Position numbers and translations under genes: made by a program. Under the pieces are notes generated by a model that made no database searches, was not told the DNA's origin, and was given only the letters and a program-made list of their open reading frames with translations. A DNA stretch of 6,038 nucleotides, taken from positions 1 through 6,038 of the forward strand of contig JAFYKS010000344.1 in assembly GCA_017537495.1 (NCBI GenBank). The letters run 5' to 3'. Positions 1 through 6,038 of the stretch are shown here, piece after piece. Position 1 is the stretch's first letter, and each line of letters begins with the position of its first letter. The stretch comes from Bacillota bacterium (GTDB lineage Bacteria > Bacillota > Clostridia > Peptostreptococcales > Anaerovoracaceae).

Positions 1-828
1 CATAACGTGGCATTCGGCTACTACGACCAGGGCCAGCTCCTGCTCAATGACCGCAACACCGTGCTGGAAGAAATGAAAGAATCCTACAGACTGTACACTG
101 ACTCGGAAATGCGTTCCATCCTGGGCAGATTCCTCTTCCAGGGCGAAGACGTATTCCTGCAGGTAGGCAGCCTGTCCGGGGGCGAAAAAGCCCGTCTGGC
201 ACTGCTGAAACTCATGCTCAGCGGCGCTAATACACTGATCCTCGACGAACCGACCAACCACCTGGACATCGACAGTAAGGAAGTCTTTGAAGATGCTTTG
301 CTGGAGTTCCCGGGCACCGTCATCGTCGTATCCCACGACCGTTACTTCCTGCAGAAGATTCCGACCAGAATCCTGGAACTGGAAGCCGGCGGCCTGACCG
401 AGTACCTGGGCAAGTATGATTACTACCTGGAAAAGAAGGCGCAGCTGGGTTCCGGCAAACAGTATCTGGAAGGCATGCGTCAGGCCACTGGGCAAAACAC
501 CCAGTCCCAGGCTTCCGTCGCCGCAGAGCGTCTGGCTAATCTGGCAGACCAGGCTTCCGGTGGGGAAGATGTGCAGCTGACTGCCGCAGAGCAGCGTCAG
601 CTGAATAAGATGAGGGAAGCAGAAGAACGCCGCCGCCAGAGAAAAATGGCGGAACTGGAAGAACGGATCGCTCAGCTGGAAGAAGAAATCAGCCAGATGG
701 AAGGACAGATGGCCGATCCTGCCAATGCCATGGACTATCAGCTTCTGGCACGTCTGGGAGAAGAAGTTCATGAAAAGAAGGGCATTCTGGATGAAGTATA
801 TCTGGAATGGGCAGAGCTTGAAGAATAG
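1..828 (+). CDS. ABC-F family ATP-binding protein, C-terminal part (5' end outside window)
   Basis: This is the second nucleotide-binding domain and C-terminal tail of an ABC-F ATPase. These are soluble tandem-ABC proteins without membrane segments, and they act on the ribosome as translation factors or, in some members, antibiotic-protection factors. The reading frame is open from base 1. The GTG at 7 lies inside a conserved Q-loop segment (GYYDQ) and is not a real start. Visible motifs are the ABC signature LSGGE (172-186), Walker B LILDEP followed by TNHLD (from 235), and the H-loop SHDRYFL with its His codon at 334-336. The last 75 or so residues are rich in E, K, R and Q, as expected of the ABC-F C-terminal coiled coil. 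The Walker A of this domain, all of the first domain and the inter-domain linker are upstream, so the subfamily cannot be settled. No clear terminator follows the stop. Family assignment is secure; a specific role is not. Confidence 0.93.
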   Translation, partial: HNVAFGYYDQGQLLLNDRNTVLEEMKESYRLYTDSEMRSILGRFLFQGEDVFLQVGSLSGGEKARLALLKLMLSGANTLILDEPTNHLDIDSKEVFEDALLEFPGTVIVVSHDRYFLQKIPTRILELEAGGLTEYLGKYDYYLEKKAQLGSGKQYLEGMRQATGQNTQSQASVAAERLANLADQASGGEDVQLTAAEQRQLNKMREAEERRRQRKMAELEERIAQLEEEISQMEGQMADPANAMDYQLLARLGEEVHEKKGILDEVYLEWAELEE

Positions 829-900
829 CGAAAAGCGTTGAAAAATGCAAATGTTCTGTATATTTCACATAAAATTCAAGTATTTTGTTAAAAAATTCCC

Positions 901-929
901 TTGCAATGCTACAGAAAAGTATTTATAAT
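901..929 (+). promoter_or_regulatory. Sigma-A type promoter of acpP
   Basis: A -35 element TTGCAA (901-906) and a perfect -10 TATAAT (924-929) are separated by 17 nt, in AT-rich DNA just upstream of acpP. Transcription would start near 936 and give a leader of about 38 nt. It makes acpP independent of the ABC-F gene upstream. The assignment rests on consensus match and spacing only. Confidence 0.75.
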
Positions 930-973
930 AAACCATAGTTTGAGAATGCAAACAGTTAGTTAGGAGGCAAATT

Positions 974-1201
974 ATGACATTTGATAAGATTAAAGATATT
1001 ATTATCGAACAGCTGCAGGTTGAAGAAGCCGATGTAAATATGGACACCAATCTGATGAAGGACCTGTCCGCAGACTCCCTGGATGCAGTTGAAATCATCA
1101 TGGCAATCGAAGATACTTTCGGTATCGAAATTCCAGACGAAGATGCAGAAAAGTTCCAGACTGTAGAAGACCTGGTTAAGTACGTAGAAGAAAACAAATA
1201 A
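974..1201 (+). CDS. acpP: Acyl carrier protein AcpP
   Basis: This 75-residue acidic protein has the standard length of a type II fatty-acid-synthase acyl carrier protein. It carries growing acyl chains as thioesters on a 4'-phosphopantetheine arm in the cytoplasm and delivers them to the Fab enzymes and acyltransferases. The attachment site is the Ser of the D-S-L motif, residues 34-36, with the Ser35 codon at 1076-1078. The acidic recognition helix follows it ([18 protein letters not shown]). A strong AGGAGG ribosome binding site at 962-967, 6 nt before the ATG, fixes the start. The gene has its own promoter upstream and a hairpin terminator directly downstream. It is not next to fabD, fabG, fabF, plsX or rnc, its usual partners, so it stands here as a single-gene unit. 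A dedicated carrier for another pathway is possible, but the sequence looks like the housekeeping type. Confidence 0.95.
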   Translation: MTFDKIKDIIIEQLQVEEADVNMDTNLMKDLSADSLDAVEIIMAIEDTFGIEIPDEDAEKFQTVEDLVKYVEENK

Positions 1202-1216
1202 TTTCATAGCATAAGA

Positions 1217-1243
1217 GAAAACCCGCTGTGAAAGCGGGTTTTC
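1217..1243 (+). terminator. Rho-independent terminator or attenuator after acpP
   Basis: A perfect 11-bp inverted repeat (GAAAACCCGCT at 1217-1227, AGCGGGTTTTC at 1233-1243) has a 5-nt loop, GTGAA. It begins 15 nt after the acpP stop. The only U-run is the four Ts built into the 3' arm, followed by CCAATTTG, so termination may be partial and let some transcripts continue into rex. Confidence 0.8.
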
Positions 1244-1267
1244 CAATTTGCGAGAAGGGGATATAAA

Positions 1268-1903
1268 ATGGGAAAGGAAAAGCAGATTTCCGCAGCAGTT
1301 ATCAGACGTCTGCCGCGCTACAGAAGATATCTGCATGAATTACTGAAAAAGGGCGTGGAGAAGATTTCCTCCAAGGACCTGAGCCATCTGATTGGCTACA
1401 CGGCATCACAGATCCGTCAGGACCTGAATAACTTCGGTGGTTTCGGCCAGCAGGGTTACGGATACAGTGTACAGAATCTTCATGAAGAGATTGGCAACAT
1501 CCTGGGTCTGAACCGGGTATATAAAATCGTAATCGTCGGTTACGGCCGTCTGGGCCAGGCTATGGCCGCATATATTGCAAAAAACGAAAAGAACTTCCAC
1601 ATCGCAGGTATCTTCGACGTGAAGCAGTCCATTCAGAACGTGGAATTCCAGGATGCTGTAGTACTGACCTGCGGTTCTCTGGCAGGCTTCATCGAAAAGG
1701 AAGGCGTGGATATCGCCGTTATGTGCGTTCCGCCTGAAAAGGCACAGTTGGTGGCAGATACCGTTGCAGGTGCCGGTGTAAAGGGCATCTGGAACTTCAC
1801 CGCAGTGGACCTGGAACTGCCTGAAAACGTAGCAGTGGAAAACGTACACATGAGCGACAGCCTGCATGCTCTTGCATACTATATGCAGGATATGGAGCAG
1901 TAA
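1268..1903 (+). CDS. rex: Redox-sensing transcriptional repressor Rex
   Basis: Rex is a homodimeric repressor that senses the NADH/NAD+ ratio: it binds operator DNA when NADH is low and releases it when NADH rises, switching on fermentative and anaerobic genes. At 211 residues it has the family's usual length. Residues about 1-80 form the winged-helix DNA-binding domain, with the recognition region ASQIRQDLNNFG and the wing GFGQQGYGYSV. Residues about 85-190 form the Rossmann domain, with the dinucleotide motif GYGRLG at 91-96 and an acidic residue at the end of the second strand (FDV, Asp117). The C-terminal DSLHALAYYM helix is the segment exchanged between subunits in known Rex structures. 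The ribosome binding site AAGGGG at 1255-1260 is 7 nt from the ATG. No convincing promoter lies between the acpP hairpin and the start, so rex may depend on read-through. A terminator follows. Confidence 0.96.
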   Translation: MGKEKQISAAVIRRLPRYRRYLHELLKKGVEKISSKDLSHLIGYTASQIRQDLNNFGGFGQQGYGYSVQNLHEEIGNILGLNRVYKIVIVGYGRLGQAMAAYIAKNEKNFHIAGIFDVKQSIQNVEFQDAVVLTCGSLAGFIEKEGVDIAVMCVPPEKAQLVADTVAGAGVKGIWNFTAVDLELPENVAVENVHMSDSLHALAYYMQDMEQ

Positions 1904-1926
1904 ACCTGCCGCATACATTATTACAA

Positions 1927-1966
1927 AAAAGAAAACACCCGGTTCCTGATGGATCCGGGTATTTTT
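1927..1966. terminator. Bidirectional terminator between rex and the convergent ferredoxin gene
   Basis: The arms ACCCGG (1937-1942) and CCGGGT (1955-1960) pair. The stem continues through one T/T mismatch into three inner pairs around the loop TGAT (1947-1950). An A-rich run (AAAAGAAAA) lies on the left flank and ATTTTTAT on the right. The right-hand T-run would stop rex transcription. The left flank reads as an even longer T-run on the minus strand and would stop ferredoxin transcription. It sits between the two convergent stop codons. Confidence 0.82.
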
Positions 1967-1991
1967 ATGTTCGTTGTTTAATTCCGTCGAA

Positions 1992-2159
1992 TTAAGCTTC
2001 AGTTGGAGCGTCAACTGGGCAAGCGCCAGCGCAAGCGCCACAGTCGATGCAAGTGTCAGCATCTACTACGTAGATGTCACCTTCGCTGATAGCGTTAACT
2101 GGACATTCGTCGATGCAAGCGCCACAAGCGATGCAAGCGTCAGTAATCTTGAAAGCCAT
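1992..2159 (-). CDS. 2[4Fe-4S] ferredoxin, clostridial type
   Basis: This 55-residue protein, read on the minus strand, starts MAFKITDACIACGAC and ends ACPVDAPTEA. It has two complete CxxCxxCxxxCP motifs, at Cys9/12/15/19 and Cys37/40/43/47. Such small bicluster ferredoxins are soluble low-potential electron carriers for pyruvate:ferredoxin oxidoreductase, hydrogenases, Rnf-type or bifurcating complexes in anaerobes. The length is exactly that of the clostridial family. The start is fixed by AAGGAGG (2168-2174 on the plus strand), 8 nt before the ATG, and by a promoter upstream. The two halves are an internal duplication: the DNA around the first three cysteines of each motif matches at 19 of 21 bases (2115-2135 and 2031-2051). 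It is the only minus-strand gene here, convergent with rex and divergent from the P-loop gene, so it is a one-gene transcript. Its redox partner cannot be read from this window. Confidence 0.95.
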   Translation of the reverse strand: MAFKITDACIACGACIDECPVNAISEGDIYVVDADTCIDCGACAGACPVDAPTEA

Positions 2160-2167
2160 TGTAAATT

Positions 2168-2174
2168 CCTCCTT
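2168..2174 (-). promoter_or_regulatory. Ribosome binding site of the ferredoxin gene
   Basis: Minus-strand AAGGAGG lies 8 nt upstream of the ATG at 2159. It is a near-perfect Shine-Dalgarno sequence. It decides the start of a gene that is otherwise easily missed because of its size. Confidence 0.85.
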
Positions 2175-2177
2175 ATT

Positions 2178-2191
2178 AAAGATATATCTTT
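2178..2191. promoter_or_regulatory. Perfect 14-bp palindrome at the ferredoxin transcription start
   Basis: AAAGATATATCTTT is its own reverse complement over 14 bases. It begins about where transcription from the ferredoxin promoter should start and ends just before the ribosome binding site. It could be a repressor operator or simply AT-rich leader sequence. I do not recognise it as the site of a named regulator. Confidence 0.4.
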
Positions 2192-2197
2192 GTACTG

Positions 2198-2226
2198 ATT
2201 ATAGCAGAACGCGTCGAAATAGTAAA
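2198..2226 (-). promoter_or_regulatory. Sigma-A type promoter of the ferredoxin gene
   Basis: On the minus strand, TTTACT (plus 2221-2226) and a perfect TATAAT (plus 2198-2203) are separated by 17 nt. The start would be near 2191, giving a leader of about 32 nt. The -10 is strong and the -35 matches 4 of 6 bases. Confidence 0.72.
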
Positions 2227-2252
2227 GTGTTAGTTGCGTGTAAATTTTATCA

Positions 2253-2281
2253 TTTAAAGTGCACACAATTTGTGGTACACT
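2253..2281 (+). promoter_or_regulatory. Probable promoter of the P-loop/glycosylase unit, with internal palindrome
   Basis: TTTAAA (2253-2258) and TACACT (2276-2281) are 17 nt apart. The -10 is preceded by TGG (2273-2275), making an extended -10. Each hexamer matches 4 of 6 bases. A perfect CACAA-T-TTGTG palindrome (2264-2274) lies in the spacer, where a bound protein would block polymerase. The start would be near 2288, with a leader of about 37 nt. Confidence 0.5.
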
Positions 2282-2324
2282 GTAAACAGCGGGATTCTGC
2301 ACTATTCCCCGCAGGAGGTACAGC

Positions 2325-3143
2325 ATGAAAATTTATGCACTGATAGGAAAAAGCGGTACAGGTAAGAGCTTCCACGCCATGGAACTGTGCCGGGAAAAGC
2401 AGATTGAGTCCATCATCGACGACGGACTTTTCATATACAAGAATACGGTGGTAGCCGGAATTTCCGCCAAGCGCCAGGCGACTAAAATCGGTGCGGTGAA
2501 GGTGGCACTCTTTAACGATGATGCCATCCGTGACGAAGTGGCCGGCGCCATCGGACACAAGAAACCGAAATCCATACTGGTTCTGGGTACCAGCATCGGC
2601 ATGACCGACAAAATTATTCTCCGTCTGGGGCTGCTGCCGGATCAGGAGTCTCTGACGCAGGTGGAACGTATCTTTATCGAGGACATTACCACCGAAGAAG
2701 AACGCGCCATCGCCAGAACGCAGCGTGATGTGCTGGGCAAACACGTTATTCCGGCACCGGCACTGCAGCTGAAGAGGAATTTTGCGGGATACTTCATGGA
2801 CCCTCTGCGCCTGTTCCGCGGCAAAGACGCCGGCGCAGCAGCAGAACGTACTGTAGTCCGTCCGACTTACAGCTACATGGGTGAGTACTTCGTGGACGAG
2901 CGTGTGCTGGAGGACATCGTCACCTGCGTGGCCTTCCATATGCCGGCAGTGGCAGCCATCATCCGCGTCATCCAGGATCCACGTCCGGAAACCTTTAAGC
3001 TTTCCGTGGCAGTGCGTCTGAAAAGGGGCTACCCAATCTGGGAAACCGCCCAGATGCTCCAGGAGCAGATTAACGATCAGGTAGAACTGATGACCGCCTT
3101 CAACGTGACAGAAGTCAACGTGGAAGTCCGCGGTATCGAGTAA
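2325..3143 (+). CDS. P-loop NTPase with C-terminal Asp23/Gls24-like domain, function unknown
   Basis: I do not recognise a named function for this 272-residue protein. Residues 8-15 (GKSGTGKS) are a clear Walker A motif after a short first strand (KIYALI), so it should bind ATP or GTP. A hydrophobic strand SILVLG (83-88) and RIFIED (115-120), the latter resembling a Walker B, follow at suitable distances. Residues about 177-272 look like an Asp23/Gls24 (DUF322) domain: YMGEYFVDERVLEDIVTCVA, then a basic strand segment, then a helix (WETAQMLQEQINDQVELMTAF) ending in VTEVNVEVRGI. That closing pattern of amphipathic helix plus VNVxVxGI strand is typical of the family. No signal peptide or membrane segment is apparent. 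The AGGAGG site at 2313-2318, 6 nt from the ATG, fixes the start. The glycosylase gene follows after 7 nt, so the two are probably co-transcribed. The P-loop is certain, the Asp23-like call is from memory of the family, and any role is open. Confidence 0.8.
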   Translation: MKIYALIGKSGTGKSFHAMELCREKQIESIIDDGLFIYKNTVVAGISAKRQATKIGAVKVALFNDDAIRDEVAGAIGHKKPKSILVLGTSIGMTDKIILRLGLLPDQESLTQVERIFIEDITTEEERAIARTQRDVLGKHVIPAPALQLKRNFAGYFMDPLRLFRGKDAGAAAERTVVRPTYSYMGEYFVDERVLEDIVTCVAFHMPAVAAIIRVIQDPRPETFKLSVAVRLKRGYPIWETAQMLQEQINDQVELMTAFNVTEVNVEVRGIE

Positions 3144-3150
3144 GCGGCCT

Positions 3151-4044
3151 ATGGCAGACGTTATGACAGTGACATTTGAGGTGAAGGACTTTCACCTTAC
3201 ACATATCTTCGACTGCGGGCAGTGTTTCCGCTGGAACCTGCAGCCGGATGGAAGCTGGGCAGGGATTGCCGGCGGCCGCCTCGCCCGTATGACGGAGGCT
3301 GATGGTATTCTCACAGTTACCGGAACAGCGGTTTCTCCTGACGAGTCCGAAGAAGAATTCCGCCGGTTCTGGTATGATTACCTGGATCTTGGGCGAGACT
3401 ATGGAAAGATCAAGCGGTCCCTTGGCCGGGGCGATGCTGCCATGCGGCGTGCCATCAAAGCTGGTGAGGGCATCCGCATCCTGAATCAGGATCTTTGGGA
3501 GACCATGATTTCCTTTATCATATCCCAGAACAATAATATCCCGCGGATCAAAGGATGCATCGAAGCGGTGTGCAGAGAGTTCGGTCAGGTTATAGATGTT
3601 CCTGCAGAGCTGCGGCCGTTTGTCGAAAGTGAAAAACTGTACACTATTCCCGAACCGGAAGTGCTGGCATCCCTGACACGTGAAGACCTGGACGGCTGCC
3701 GCCTGGGTTACCGGGCGCCGTATCTCATCGAAACCGCCTGCCAGGTTCTGGAAATGGGAGGAATGGAAGCAGTTGAGAACCACCTGCGCCATGCCAAAGA
3801 TCCGGTGGCCGAGCTGACGTATTTTGCGGGGGTAGGACCGAAAGTGGCCAGCTGCATCGCACTGTTCGGCGTGGGGCGTTACGATGCGTTCCCAATTGAC
3901 GTATGGATGCGCCGTGCCATGCATACAGTATATAATATAGAAGAAAACCGCGTGGGGGAAATGCAGGCCTATGCCAGGGAGCATTTTGGGAAGTACGGTG
4001 GATTCGCACAGCAGTATCTGTTCTATTATATGCGGGGGCTGTAA
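3151..4044 (+). CDS. ogg: OGG1-type 8-oxoguanine DNA glycosylase/AP lyase
   Basis: This 297-residue HhH-GPD enzyme should excise 8-oxoguanine from oxidised DNA and nick the abasic site, the first step of base-excision repair. The N-terminal domain carries the OGG-type GQCFRW segment (residues 23-28). SQNNNIPRI (125-133) is a hallmark of the OGG1 branch. The helix-hairpin-helix reads FAGVGPKVASCIALFGVG, with the Schiff-base Lys at 231 (codon 3841-3843). The catalytic Asp is residue 250 in FPIDVWM (codon 3898-3900), and Cys235 matches the conserved cysteine after the lysine. Bacteria more often use Fpg/MutM for this lesion, so the eukaryote-like enzyme is notable though known in clostridia. There is no good Shine-Dalgarno before 3151; it starts 7 nt after the preceding stop and is probably translationally coupled. 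An ATG at 3163 is an alternative start. Family is secure, exact base preference inferred. Confidence 0.92.
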   Translation: MADVMTVTFEVKDFHLTHIFDCGQCFRWNLQPDGSWAGIAGGRLARMTEADGILTVTGTAVSPDESEEEFRRFWYDYLDLGRDYGKIKRSLGRGDAAMRRAIKAGEGIRILNQDLWETMISFIISQNNNIPRIKGCIEAVCREFGQVIDVPAELRPFVESEKLYTIPEPEVLASLTREDLDGCRLGYRAPYLIETACQVLEMGGMEAVENHLRHAKDPVAELTYFAGVGPKVASCIALFGVGRYDAFPIDVWMRRAMHTVYNIEENRVGEMQAYAREHFGKYGGFAQQYLFYYMRGL

Positions 4045-4082
4045 ATTCACAGACTCTACACAAAATTTATCCAATTGGACTA

Positions 4083-4110
4083 TTGACTTTCAGCGGTCAC
4101 AGGGTATAAT
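4083..4110 (+). promoter_or_regulatory. Sigma-A promoter of groESL
   Basis: TTGACT (4083-4088) and a perfect TATAAT (4105-4110) are separated by 16 nt. This is the strongest promoter in the window. Transcription would start near 4117, inside the left arm of CIRCE, the classical arrangement for HrcA repression. Confidence 0.88.
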
Positions 4111-4114
4111 AGTT

Positions 4115-4141
4115 TTAGCACTCGCGAAGAAGGAGTGCTAA
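4115..4141. promoter_or_regulatory. CIRCE operator (HrcA binding site)
   Basis: TTAGCACTC (4115-4123), a 9-nt spacer and GAGTGCTAA (4133-4141) match the CIRCE consensus at every position. It begins 5 nt after the -10 hexamer. HrcA, folded with the help of GroEL, binds CIRCE and represses groESL until heat or misfolded protein titrates GroEL. hrcA itself is not in the window but must exist elsewhere in the genome if this site works as in other bacteria. Confidence 0.97.
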
Positions 4142-4155
4142 ATTAATGAAAAAAT

Positions 4156-4172
4156 GTGCGGTATGGCCGCAC
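4156..4172 (+). other. Stem-loop in the groESL leader
   Basis: GTGCGG (4156-4161) and CCGCAC (4167-4172) form a perfect 6-bp GC-rich stem around the loop TATGG. It lies between CIRCE and the groES ribosome binding site (GGAGG, 4183-4187). No U-run follows, so it is not a terminator. It may stabilise the mRNA or tune translation. It overlaps codons 4-9 of a possible leader ORF (4146-4175, MKKCAVWPH). Confidence 0.4.
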
Positions 4173-4197
4173 TGAATAATATGGAGGAATATATAAG

Positions 4198-4473
4198 ATG
4201 TTTGGAATCAAACCTTTAGGCGACAGAGTCGTAATCAAGAGAGCTGCAGCAGAAGAAAAGACCACAGGCGGTCTGATTCTGACCAGCGCTGCTAAGGAAA
4301 TGCCTAACATGGCAGAAGTTGTTGCGGTGGGCCCTGGTACCAAGGACGAACCGATGGAACTGAAGGTTGGCGACAAGGTTATTTTCGCCAAGTACAGCGG
4401 CACTGACGTTAAGTACGAAGGTGAAGAATATACTATCATGCGTCAGGCTGAAATCCTGGCAGTTATCGAATAA
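4198..4473 (+). CDS. groES: Co-chaperonin GroES
   Basis: GroES is the heptameric lid of the GroEL folding chamber in the cytoplasm. At 91 residues it is of normal length. It starts [15 protein letters not shown], which is the conserved first beta segment. The mobile loop that contacts GroEL is at about residues 17-33, with GGLIL (24-28) replacing the commoner GGIVL. The core continues with AEVVAVGPG and [17 protein letters not shown] and ends in EILAVIE. A GGAGG site at 4183-4187 fixes the start, 10 nt upstream. It is the first gene of the CIRCE-controlled operon and is followed by groEL after 18 nt. Codon choice is strongly biased (CTG, GTA/GTT, GAA, AAG), as expected of a highly expressed gene. 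Confidence 0.98.
   Translation: MFGIKPLGDRVVIKRAAAEEKTTGGLILTSAAKEMPNMAEVVAVGPGTKDEPMELKVGDKVIFAKYSGTDVKYEGEEYTIMRQAEILAVIE

Positions 4474-6038
<1,565 letters not shown>

Noticed and set aside
829..900. Search for a terminator after the ABC-F gene
   Set aside because: The region is AT-rich, but I found no stem of useful length followed by a T-run, so none is annotated.
885..903. A TTGTTAA half-site just upstream of the acpP -35, resembling half of a clostridial Rex operator
   Set aside because: The expected second half (TTAACAA) is absent: only its first two bases match. One half-site in AT-rich DNA is not enough to call a Rex box.
1406..2062. A 218-codon open frame on the minus strand covering most of rex and the ferredoxin terminator
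   Set aside because: It overlaps the well-supported rex, has no ribosome binding site or recognisable domain, and its start region is antisense to the terminator and the ferredoxin end. It is a shadow frame.
2031..2135. GCAAGCGCCACA-type direct repeats suggesting a short tandem or CRISPR-like array
   Set aside because: The two copies encode the two cysteine clusters of the ferredoxin. They are the internal duplication of the protein and not a DNA-level array.
2066..2939. Long open frames on the minus strand, opposite the P-loop gene and opposite its promoter region
   Set aside because: The sequence is low in recognisable motifs and antisense to a strong Walker A gene. One of these frames also overlaps the ferredoxin gene on the same strand in another frame.
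3115..4074. A 319-codon open frame on the minus strand opposite the glycosylase
   Set aside because: The plus-strand frame contains all the OGG1 catalytic motifs. The antisense translation shows no domain and reflects codon bias.
4070..4079. TCCAATTGGA, a 10-bp palindrome just upstream of the groESL -35
   Set aside because: A 10-bp palindrome is expected about once per kilobase by chance. CIRCE already explains the regulation and there is no sign of a second operator.

Overview
The window looks like an anaerobic Firmicute chromosome segment. The signs are strong AGGAGG-type ribosome binding sites, a HrcA/CIRCE-controlled groESL operon, a clostridial-type 2[4Fe-4S] ferredoxin and a Rex redox repressor. 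The protein flavour and the roughly balanced base composition would fit the Negativicutes (Megasphaera/Acidaminococcus-like), but that placement is a guess from memory and not a search result. All the genes are ordinary chromosomal housekeeping or stress genes. I see no insertion sequence, phage gene, CRISPR array, tRNA or rRNA.

Layout: the 3' end of an ABC-F ATPase gene (1-828, + strand, start outside the window) is followed by a clear promoter and acpP (974-1201). A perfect 11-bp hairpin separates acpP from rex (1268-1903). A bidirectional terminator (about 1927-1966) lies between rex and a convergent 55-codon ferredoxin gene on the minus strand (1992-2159), which is short enough to be missed by length cut-offs. 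The ferredoxin promoter fires away from a second promoter that drives a two-gene unit. That unit is a P-loop NTPase with an Asp23/Gls24-like C-terminal domain (2325-3143), followed after 7 nt by an OGG1-type 8-oxoguanine DNA glycosylase (3151-4044). A sigma-A promoter overlapping a perfect CIRCE operator then drives groES (4198-4473) and groEL (from 4492, running off the right edge with an estimated 25-30 residues missing).

Functionally the block joins fatty-acid synthesis (acpP), NADH/NAD+ sensing (rex), low-potential electron transfer (ferredoxin), oxidative base repair (glycosylase) and protein folding (groESL). Each part has its own promoter or terminator, so it reads as neighbouring small units and not one operon. 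The points most worth a second look are the P-loop/Asp23-like fusion paired with the glycosylase, the palindromes at the two divergent promoters, and the groESL leader, which holds a hairpin and a possible 9-codon leader ORF whose ribosome binding site is inside CIRCE.
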